DNA of 7,868 bases, from positions 1-7,868 of the forward strand of contig CAMRBT010000070.1 of the NCBI GenBank assembly GCA_947040475.1, in the 5' to 3' direction. The notes below the pieces were generated by a model, which saw only the letters and a program-made list of their open reading frames with translations, was not told the DNA's origin and did no database searches. Of this stretch, positions 1 through 5,059 are shown one piece after another (the first letter of the stretch is position 1; the number at the start of each line of letters is the position of its first letter). Origin of the DNA: an uncultured Brevinema sp. (GTDB lineage: Bacteria; Spirochaetota; Brevinematia; Brevinematales; Brevinemataceae). Position numbers and translations under genes: made by a program.

Positions 1-83
1 ATTCTACACATACACTGATCAGTAATTTTATCCAAAATATTCTCTGTATCCATATTCAAAATATTCTCTGTATCCATATCCAT
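1..83 (-). CDS. Unrecognised protein, N-terminal fragment running off the left edge
   Basis: This is the 5' end of a minus-strand gene. The ATG is at 83-81 and the reading frame stays open for 27 codons to the window edge. The start is supported by GAGAGG at 94-89, 5 nt before the ATG, and by the position only 17 nt after the stop of the upstream gene, which suggests translation from the same operon mRNA. The visible protein starts MDMDTENILN and continues MDTENILDKITDQCMCR. The octapeptide MDTENILN/D occurs twice in a row because of a 24-bp DNA duplication. The N-terminus is acidic, with no signal peptide or membrane segment in view, so it is probably cytoplasmic. Two cysteines (residues 24 and 26) follow. 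I do not recognise a family from 27 residues. Later in-frame ATGs (M3, M11) could also serve as starts, but they are further from the ribosome binding site. Confidence 0.7.
   Translation of the reverse strand, partial: MDMDTENILNMDTENILDKITDQCMCR
33..80. repeat. Tandem duplication, 2 x 24 bp, in frame
   Basis: Positions 33-55 and 57-79 are identical over 23 bases; the 24th base differs (t at 56, c at 80). The unit is 24 bp, that is 8 codons, so the reading frame is kept. In protein it doubles the octapeptide MDTENILN / MDTENILD close to the start of the minus-strand gene. The near identity suggests a recent duplication, for example by replication slippage. Confidence 0.9.
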
Positions 84-88
84 ACTAT

Positions 89-94
89 CCTCTC
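89..94 (-). promoter_or_regulatory. Ribosome binding site of the left-edge gene
   Basis: GAGAGG read on the minus strand lies 5 nt before the ATG at 83-81. It is the main evidence that the open frame at the left edge is a real gene. It sits directly behind the TAA (103-101) of the upstream gene. Confidence 0.6.
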
Positions 95-100
95 ATTTTT

Positions 101-889
101 TTATATTAATTTATCAATGTCTATTAATTTGTTTTTTGATGCATCTACTAAATGTTCTTGTGATAGGTTCTCATCTAAGATTACTTTATACTGACCTTCC
201 ATATTGATCAAAACAAAAGATCCTATTCTTACATTGTTTTTATTAATAGTAGCATCATCATTTTTAAGTAAAGCATTTTGTACTTTTGCCGTTTTTATTT
301 TTTCTGCAAGCATCGGTTTTTTACTAACTGTTATCACACTAGGATTAAAATGGTATTGATTGTTTTTACAAACTCTTGCTTGTCTGTTAATTAATGGATA
401 AATATCATTTCTAGACATAGTATATTCATAAGATTCCAAACATAATTTTGTGTCTCTTTGAGTAATGAAATCGCCTTTTTTTGGGGTAAAGAATTTTTCA
501 ATAGAAGAGTCCATTAATATTGCTGTTAATTCTTCTTCTGTATCTATAGGATCTCTATAATTAAATATGTATATCTTATAATCAGGAGTAAAGTCATAAG
601 TATTGTACTCTCTTTTTTCATCTAAATAAAACAGTGTTGTGCTGGCAGTAGCTATGGTACAAATAAAAATTGTTAATGCAAATAACACACAATCTTTGAC
701 AGACATGGTACTTTGAAAATGATGACAAATCTCATATAATAGATGAGTCTTTTTAGTACTATTTATCATAGGAGATTTATACTCTTTAGCTAGTTCATCC
801 ATTTCTAATGTAGTATCTACTTGGTCTGATGATTCTTCTGGTACTGTAGTATAATCTTCATAATTAGTACGTCTATTATTTTTCACCAT
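101..889 (-). CDS. Unrecognised single-pass membrane protein, 262 aa
   Basis: I do not recognise a family. The protein has a hydrophilic N-terminal part (residues 1-64, rich in charged and Ser/Thr residues), one hydrophobic segment at about 66-88 (VLFALTIFICTIATASTTLF region), and a C-terminal domain of about 170 residues without further membrane segments. Basic residues dominate before the segment and it is not at the extreme N-terminus, so I infer an N-in signal anchor with the C-terminal domain outside the membrane. Two cysteines in that domain (about 150 and 174) could form a disulfide. The ATG at 889-887 is preceded by AGGGG with a 6-nt spacer. The gene starts 28 nt after the stop of the lactate permease gene with no terminator between, so it is probably in the same operon. 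Its stop is followed 17 nt later by the next start. A role linked to lactate transport is not shown; it may only share the transcript. Confidence 0.8.
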   Translation of the reverse strand: MVKNNRRTNYEDYTTVPEESSDQVDTTLEMDELAKEYKSPMINSTKKTHLLYEICHHFQSTMSVKDCVLFALTIFICTIATASTTLFYLDEKREYNTYDFTPDYKIYIFNYRDPIDTEEELTAILMDSSIEKFFTPKKGDFITQRDTKLCLESYEYTMSRNDIYPLINRQARVCKNNQYHFNPSVITVSKKPMLAEKIKTAKVQNALLKNDDATINKNNVRIGSFVLINMEGQYKVILDENLSQEHLVDASKNKLIDIDKLI

Positions 890-917
890 GCTTGGCCCCT
901 TTTAAAAGCTAAGATTT

Positions 918-2408
918 TTAGATCCCCAACAGATATCCTAACATCGAGATTATCATTAAGACAGCCACATATCCCAATAAAAATTTGAATATAATTGAAG
1001 TGATATTAGCCTCTTCATCAGAAGATCCTATAGCTGCCATTACGATGGCAACACTATGAGGAGCTAGCATTTTACCAGCCGTAGAACCACTGGCATTCAT
1101 TGCCACTAGCCATGCGGGAGAGATATCTAATGCTCGCCCCATCTCAGCTTGTAATGCTCCCATTAAAATACCTGAAGAAGCAACACTACCTGTGACTAAA
1201 ACTCCTATTGTACCTAAGACAGGAGCAAATAAAGGATATAAAGATCCCAAATATTGAGTAAATCCTCGAGATAGAGAGTCTATCATTCCACTATGAGTCA
1301 TAATTTTTGACATTGCTAAAATTGAGACTAATACTATTATTGTTTTTTGTAATTGTACTAATGTTTTTACAAATGTTGTCCCAATTTTTTTTAAAGATAG
1401 TCCCTGTATTAAAGCCCCTATAAATCCAGATAATAATAACAATACCCCAGCATCTGCTATCCAACGAATAACTAAAGGTTTTGTTGCTCCAGGATAGATG
1501 AATAATTCCGTTTTAAATGAACTTACCCATTGATTGATTCCAGGGAATAAAGGGCCTGTGATTAATATTAAGCCTATTGCTATTAAAAATGGTGTTAAAG
1601 TAATAATGGCTTTTTTGACATCAACAGTTTGTTTTATTTTAAGGTGAGGATAAAAAATATTTGTAGCAAGAATCCCACCACCAATATTAAATGCTCCTGA
1701 TAATATAGCCACAAGGGAAGCATCAAAAGGAAGTGCCATACCTACAGCTTGTCCTAGTCCAGCGAATAAAGGCACCCAAAAAACTTCTCTAACTTTTTGC
1801 CAAGAACCAGCGATTACTCTAGTGATTACAAAAGGCACTATCAAAGAAGGAATAAACAATTGCCATGAAATAAAACGCATAATCTCGTCTAAAGGGATTC
1901 CCGAAGCATTTGCTAAAGCAACAATCCCTATCCCTACTCCACCATAAGCGGTAGGAACACTATTAGCTAATAAGGCAACTACCCCAGCTTTTAAGGGAGA
2001 AACACCCATAACTGTCAAAATACTAATAGGTAGAGCCAAACCTGATCCAAAACCTGCAATCGATTCGAGAAAACTCTCTAAACCCCAAGCCACCAATACT
2101 ACCGTGATACGAGCATCACTAGAAATAGTACCTATAAGAGATTGGATATCTTTTACAGCACCACTTTCTATCATGAGGTTAGACAAAGTAATAGAACCTA
2201 GAATAATAATCCCTATAGGCCATAAACCATAAATAACACCTTCTAGGGCAGATAAAGCCATTAGATTAACATTCTGTTTCCACAAAAAATAAGCTAACAA
2301 GCTAGTGATAAGCAAGGTTAATGGAGCCACAATAAAAGCAGGTTTTTTAAGACCTATTAATAAAACTATTAAAAATACAATTGGTATTAGAGCGTATATT
2401 GACAACAA
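918..2408 (-). CDS. lctP: L-lactate permease (LctP family, lactate/glycolate:H+ symporter)
   Basis: Integral inner-membrane transporter of the lactate permease family, known to carry L-lactate, D-lactate or glycolate with protons. It has 496 residues, at the short end of the family's usual 500-560. It is hydrophobic throughout, with roughly 12-14 membrane segments. Family signatures are visible: ESIAGFGSGLALP at about 115-127, LLANSVPTAYGGVGIG at 146-161, TGSVASSGILMGALQAEM at 406-423, and NASGSTAGKMLAPHSVAI at 438-455, matching the conserved C-terminal asparagine/SGG..GKM..P block of LctP. The start is TTG at 2408-2406: an AGGAG lies 6 nt upstream and an in-frame TAG (2420-2418) overlaps that site, so no upstream ATG is possible. 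The next codon is also TTG and could initiate instead. The gene is first in an operon with the 262-aa membrane protein and the left-edge gene. No lactate dehydrogenase gene is in view, so the direction of transport cannot be inferred. Confidence 0.93.
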   Translation of the reverse strand: MLSIYALIPIVFLIVLLIGLKKPAFIVAPLTLLITSLLAYFLWKQNVNLMALSALEGVIYGLWPIGIIILGSITLSNLMIESGAVKDIQSLIGTISSDARITVVLVAWGLESFLESIAGFGSGLALPISILTVMGVSPLKAGVVALLANSVPTAYGGVGIGIVALANASGIPLDEIMRFISWQLFIPSLIVPFVITRVIAGSWQKVREVFWVPLFAGLGQAVGMALPFDASLVAILSGAFNIGGGILATNIFYPHLKIKQTVDVKKAIITLTPFLIAIGLILITGPLFPGINQWVSSFKTELFIYPGATKPLVIRWIADAGVLLLLSGFIGALIQGLSLKKIGTTFVKTLVQLQKTIIVLVSILAMSKIMTHSGMIDSLSRGFTQYLGSLYPLFAPVLGTIGVLVTGSVASSGILMGALQAEMGRALDISPAWLVAMNASGSTAGKMLAPHSVAIVMAAIGSSDEEANITSIIFKFLLGYVAVLMIISMLGYLLGI

Positions 2409-2414
2409 AGGAAT

Positions 2415-2419
2415 CTCCT
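2415..2419 (-). promoter_or_regulatory. Ribosome binding site deciding the TTG start of lctP
   Basis: AGGAG on the minus strand, 6 nt before TTG (2408-2406) and 9 nt before a second TTG (2405-2403). The in-frame stop TAG at 2420-2418 overlaps this site, so translation must begin at one of these two TTG codons. Confidence 0.75.
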
Positions 2420-2448
2420 ATAAAATAATAAATTAATTTGAATATAAT

Positions 2449-2476
2449 ATCATAGCATGCTATAAAATTTTGTCAA
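2449..2476 (-). promoter_or_regulatory. Sigma70-type promoter of the lctP operon, extended -10
   Basis: On the minus strand, TTGACA (2476-2471, perfect -35), a 16-nt spacer, then TATGAT (2454-2449, one mismatch to the -10 consensus). The spacer ends in TGC, giving a TGnTATGAT extended -10. Transcription would start near 2442, leaving a leader of about 34 nt. A perfect 12-bp palindrome overlaps the spacer and the first half of the -10. Confidence 0.75.
2452..2463. promoter_or_regulatory. 12-bp palindrome in the lctP promoter, candidate operator
   Basis: ATAGCATGCTAT is a perfect inverted repeat lying between the -35 and -10 of the lctP promoter and overlapping the -10. The position suits a repressor site. 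No regulator gene is in view, and part of the palindrome is explained by the extended -10 itself, so this remains tentative. Confidence 0.3.
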
Positions 2477-2575
2477 CTAAGAATTTGATATAATATATAT
2501 AAAAAATTGATATAAGATAATATATTGTCTATTTTTATATAAATATGATTTTTATTAAATACATATAAAAAAAAT

Positions 2576-2581
2576 AGGGAG
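2576..2581 (+). promoter_or_regulatory. Ribosome binding site deciding the ATG start of the DUF1295 gene
   Basis: AGGGAG ends at 2581 and is 8 nt before ATG 2590. The in-frame GTG at 2581-2583 shares a base with this site and so cannot be its start codon. No equivalent site lies upstream of the GTG. A TATGAT at 2544-2549 could be a -10 for this gene, but no good -35 is found at the right distance. Confidence 0.65.
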
Positions 2582-2589
2582 TGTATATT

Positions 2590-3441
2590 ATGGATATATT
2601 TTTTTCAGAAGCCTTTTCTTATGCTGGTATTAGTTTACTAATGCTTTGGGGGCTTTTTACTATTACTTTTGTTATTGCCTACATGATCAATATTTGGAAG
2701 ATATTAGATATTGCTTGGGGAATGGGATTTGTTTTTGTTGTCTTAATCGGTTGGGGCATGTTTTGGAATTTTCAGCCGACACAACATCTATGGCTGGTTG
2801 GATTAGTAACGATATGGGGACTTCGCTTGTCTATACATCTCGGAATGCGTGGAAGTAAAACAGAGGATCCTCGCTATGAAAAATTCAAAGATTCTAAGCA
2901 CAAAATGTTAAAAAGTTATATTAATGTTTTTCTCATTCAGGCTTTATTTACATGGCTAATGTGTCTTCCTTTTTATTTTTACATGCCTATAAAATCTTCT
3001 ACTATTGAAATACCTATTAATACTTATGTATTGATATTCGGTGTTGCAATCTCTATTATGGGACTATTTTGGGAATGGACAGGCGACTACCAACTCAAAC
3101 ATTTAAAAGAACCTGGTAAATTAGTAGACCGTGGATTGTGGAAATATACAAGACACCCTAATTATTTTGGAGAAATATTATTTTGGTGGGGAATTTGGAT
3201 AGCAACACATATTCTTTACTTACCTCAACAAAACATCGTCTATTACAATGCCCTAATAACTATTGGTTTGTTTACTATACTATCTCCATTAACTATTACC
3301 TGTATTATTAATTTTCTTACAGGCCCTATCTTAGAAGAACAAATGAAAAAATATCCTCATTGGGAAGAATATAAATTAAAAACCCCTTACATCATACCTT
3401 TTAGATTTTTCAAAGTGAGAACAGAAAATTGTAAAAAATAA
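2590..3441 (+). CDS. DUF1295 family membrane protein (steroid 5-alpha-reductase / ICMT-like)
   Basis: A 283-residue integral membrane protein from ATG 2590. The family belongs to the steroid 5-alpha-reductase C-terminal / isoprenylcysteine methyltransferase-like fold. Members are presumed NADPH-dependent reductases or methyltransferases of lipids, but the bacterial DUF1295 substrate is unknown. I see about six to seven membrane segments. The N-terminal region contains the family's IWKILDIAWGMGF stretch (about 35-47) and the middle WGLRLSIHLGMRG with EDPRY (about 76-95). The catalytic-side motif LVDRGLWKYTRHPNYFGE ends at 195, with the hallmark RHPNYFGE at 188-195. The C-terminus has EEQMKKYPHWEEYKLKTP, also typical. 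Length is normal for the family (250-290). It is a single-gene unit, divergent from lctP, ending in a strong terminator. Its nearby acyl-CoA ligase would fit a lipid role, but they are not in one operon. Confidence 0.88.
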   Translation: MDIFFSEAFSYAGISLLMLWGLFTITFVIAYMINIWKILDIAWGMGFVFVVLIGWGMFWNFQPTQHLWLVGLVTIWGLRLSIHLGMRGSKTEDPRYEKFKDSKHKMLKSYINVFLIQALFTWLMCLPFYFYMPIKSSTIEIPINTYVLIFGVAISIMGLFWEWTGDYQLKHLKEPGKLVDRGLWKYTRHPNYFGEILFWWGIWIATHILYLPQQNIVYYNALITIGLFTILSPLTITCIINFLTGPILEEQMKKYPHWEEYKLKTPYIIPFRFFKVRTENCKK

Positions 3442-3446
3442 TTAAC

Positions 3447-3482
3447 AAAAAAAGATCTCGTTATTATACGAGATCTTTTTTA
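3447..3482. terminator. Bidirectional intrinsic terminator between the DUF1295 and TSUP genes
   Basis: A 12-bp stem, AAAAAGATCTCG (3449-3460) pairing with CGAGATCTTTTT (3469-3480), has an 8-nt loop and is flanked by A- and T-runs. It lies just after the plus-strand stop at 3441 and 31 nt beyond the minus-strand stop at 3513, so it can end both convergent transcripts. Confidence 0.9.
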
Positions 3483-3512
3483 TTTTTATAGTTGGATAAA
3501 TAAAATAATTGA

Positions 3513-3896
3513 TTATGAAAACCATGTTTTAGCTGCTAAGAGAACCATCACCACGGCAAAAGATTTTTTTAGCACCATCATAAACATTACATTATCTTTG
3601 AATACTGTATTCACAACCCAAGCACCTATAGCTGATCCAATAAATACTCCTATCCAAAGTATTGCTGCTGCTTTAACATTAGAATTGCCTGATTTGTAAT
3701 ATTGATATCCTGCCAGCATAGATGGTGCTACCATAAACATCAATAAAGTTGTTCCTTGTGCTAGCTTTTGTGGGTAGTTAAGAACAGAGGTTAGTAGAGG
3801 AACCATGACGACAGCACCACCTATTCCAAAAAATCCACTAGCCAAGCCACCGGTAAGCCCTATTGCTAAAGTTATCAAAATTGTCGTAAGTGTCAT
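3513..3896 (-). CDS. Half-size TauE/SafE (TSUP) membrane permease
   Basis: The TSUP family (sulfite/organosulfur anion exporters, TauE/SafE) normally has about 250 residues with two homologous halves of four membrane segments. This protein has only 127 residues and corresponds to one half. The family's glycine-rich signature is at about 13-35 (GLTGGLASGFFGIGG followed by VPLL), then a QGTT stretch at 47-50 and hydrophobic segments at about 50-65, 74-98 and 105-125. It starts at ATG 3896 with AGGGAGAG just upstream, has its own promoter, and stops cleanly before a terminator. I therefore read it as an intact short member that would dimerise, not a broken gene. The substrate is unknown; sulfite, sulfonates, thiosulfate and other small anions are all possible. 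It is a single-gene unit, convergent with the DUF1295 gene and divergent from manA. Confidence 0.85.
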   Translation of the reverse strand: MTLTTILITLAIGLTGGLASGFFGIGGAVVMVPLLTSVLNYPQKLAQGTTLLMFMVAPSMLAGYQYYKSGNSNVKAAAILWIGVFIGSAIGAWVVNTVFKDNVMFMMVLKKSFAVVMVLLAAKTWFS

Positions 3897-3936
3897 TATG
3901 CTCTCCCTATATATATATTTAATCTATTTAAGTATC

Positions 3937-3965
3937 ATCATAGCATAGATTAGCTATTTTTACAA
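3937..3965 (-). promoter_or_regulatory. Sigma70-type promoter of the TSUP gene, extended -10
   Basis: On the minus strand, TTGTAA (3965-3960), a 17-nt spacer, then TATGAT (3942-3937). The ten bases ATGCTATGAT are identical to those at the lctP promoter and include the extended -10 TGn. An ATAGC/GCTAT inverted repeat with an 8-nt gap (3940-3957) overlaps the spacer. Confidence 0.65.
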
Positions 3966-3976
3966 TTTTTTATTAC

Positions 3977-4005
3977 TAGACAAATATTCAAAATACCTTT
4001 ATACT
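3977..4005 (+). promoter_or_regulatory. Sigma70-type promoter of manA
   Basis: TAGACA (3977-3982), a 17-nt spacer and TATACT (4000-4005). Transcription would start near 4012, giving a leader of about 22 nt that carries AGGAG at 4023-4027, 6 nt before the ATG. Confidence 0.65.
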
Positions 4006-4033
4006 AATATATAAATATCCAAAGGAGCATATC

Positions 4034-4996
4034 ATGAAATTTTATCCTATGCAATTTTCCCCTGTTTTTAAAGAAAAAGTTTGGGGTGGTAGAGCCTTAA
4101 ATACTATACTCGGTAAAAATCTACCTGATAAAGATCAAAATTATGGCGAGAGCTGGGAAGCCTCTTCTCATGCTAATGGATTGGGTGTTGTTCTTAATGG
4201 ATCATTTAAAGGCAAAACTATCCCTGAATTATTAAATAGCTATTCTTCTGAAATATTAGGGAAAGACATTGCCGAAAAGTATTTGAATATATTTCCTCTC
4301 TTGTTAAAATTTTTAGATATTAATGACAAATTATCTATTCAAGTTCATCCCGATGATTTTTATGCAATCCCTATAGAAAAATCTTTCGGTAAAGCAGAGT
4401 GCTGGTATGTAATCTCCGCAAGCGATGATGCTAAGTTAGTTATGGGTATGAAAGAAGGGATTTCGCCTGAACAATATGTAGAAAATGCGAACAATAATAA
4501 ATTTGATGATATGTTTGAAGAAATTTCTGTAAAAGCTGGTGATCTCGTCGTCATTAAACCTGGAATGGTACACGCTAGCTTAGAGGGTTCTATTCTTATT
4601 TGTGAATTGCAACAGAATTCTGACATTACTTACAGAATCTATGATTTTGATCGTTTAGAAAACGGTGTAAAAAGACCTCTTCATATCAAAAAATCTGCTG
4701 ATGTCATTGATTTTGATGCTAAAGCTGATGTGAGATCTTTTGCAAAAAATCAGGATAAAATTGTAGAATTACTCGATTGGGAATATTTCACCCTCAACCG
4801 ATTAACAATAGATAGCACAACTATTAGACCTAGTATTCCTGTGATGAAACTTTATTCTATTCTAAAAGGAACAGTTGCGATTACTTGTAATTGTGAAACG
4901 TTAAATCTTACTCAAGGTGATAGCTTTTTATTACCTGCAAATTTAGAAATATCTATAGAAGGTAATGGAGAATTACTCGAAGCCCTTCCTAAATAA
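4034..4996 (+). CDS. manA: Mannose-6-phosphate isomerase, class I (short Bacillus-type)
   Basis: Cytoplasmic zinc enzyme that interconverts mannose-6-phosphate and fructose-6-phosphate, linking mannose use or mannosyl precursor supply to glycolysis. Its 320 residues match the short firmicute-type ManA (about 315) and not the roughly 390-residue enterobacterial form. Visible landmarks: FKEKVWGGRAL at 12-22, GESWEASSH at 38-46, SIQVHPDD at 101-108, KAECWY at 120-125, KPGMVHA at 175-181 and QQNSDITYRIYDFDR at 193-207. By comparison with the family, zinc ligands would be H105, E122 and H180, with Q103 nearby, and R201 would be the active-site arginine. The C-terminal cupin half (about 245-320) is present, so the protein looks complete. 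ATG 4034 has AGGAG 6 nt upstream. It has its own promoter and terminator. A glucose-family PTS gene lies 2.6 kb away on the same strand, consistent with sugar import supplying hexose phosphates. Confidence 0.93.
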   Translation: MKFYPMQFSPVFKEKVWGGRALNTILGKNLPDKDQNYGESWEASSHANGLGVVLNGSFKGKTIPELLNSYSSEILGKDIAEKYLNIFPLLLKFLDINDKLSIQVHPDDFYAIPIEKSFGKAECWYVISASDDAKLVMGMKEGISPEQYVENANNNKFDDMFEEISVKAGDLVVIKPGMVHASLEGSILICELQQNSDITYRIYDFDRLENGVKRPLHIKKSADVIDFDAKADVRSFAKNQDKIVELLDWEYFTLNRLTIDSTTIRPSIPVMKLYSILKGTVAITCNCETLNLTQGDSFLLPANLEISIEGNGELLEALPK

Positions 4997-5014
4997 AAAC
5001 AATATTACAATCAT

Positions 5015-5048
5015 AAAAAAGCTCTAGTGTAGTACTAGAGCTTTTTTT
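5015..5048. terminator. Bidirectional intrinsic terminator between manA and the acyl-CoA ligase
   Basis: The stem GCTCTAGT (5021-5028) pairs with ACTAGAGC (5034-5041) around a 5-nt loop. Flanking A6 (5015-5020) and T-run (5042 onward) extend the pairing and give U-tracts in both directions. It lies 18 nt after the manA stop and 12 nt beyond the minus-strand stop at 5060. Confidence 0.9.
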
Positions 5049-5059
5049 TATAAATAATA

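Noticed and set aside
33..80. The repeat as part of a CRISPR-like or intergenic repeat array
   Set aside because: There are only two adjoining copies with no spacers. The unit is a codon multiple and lies inside an open frame.
85..96. A mini-ORF ATG AGA GGA TAG between the 262-aa gene and the left-edge gene
   Set aside because: It overlaps the ribosome binding site of the next gene and has only three codons; it is best explained by chance.
2477..2580. A full promoter for the DUF1295 gene
   Set aside because: TTGATA hexamers (2485, 2507) and -10-like TATAAG/TATGAT (2511, 2544) exist, but no pair has a 15-19 nt spacer. The region is too AT-rich to choose by eye.
2646..2858. A 70-codon open frame on the plus strand inside the DUF1295 gene
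   Set aside because: It lies wholly within a well-supported family gene in another frame, has no ribosome binding site, and gives a Cys/Tyr-rich translation typical of a shadow frame.
4360..4626. An 88-codon open frame on the minus strand inside manA
   Set aside because: It is antisense to the conserved core of manA, including the zinc-site region, with no family features of its own.
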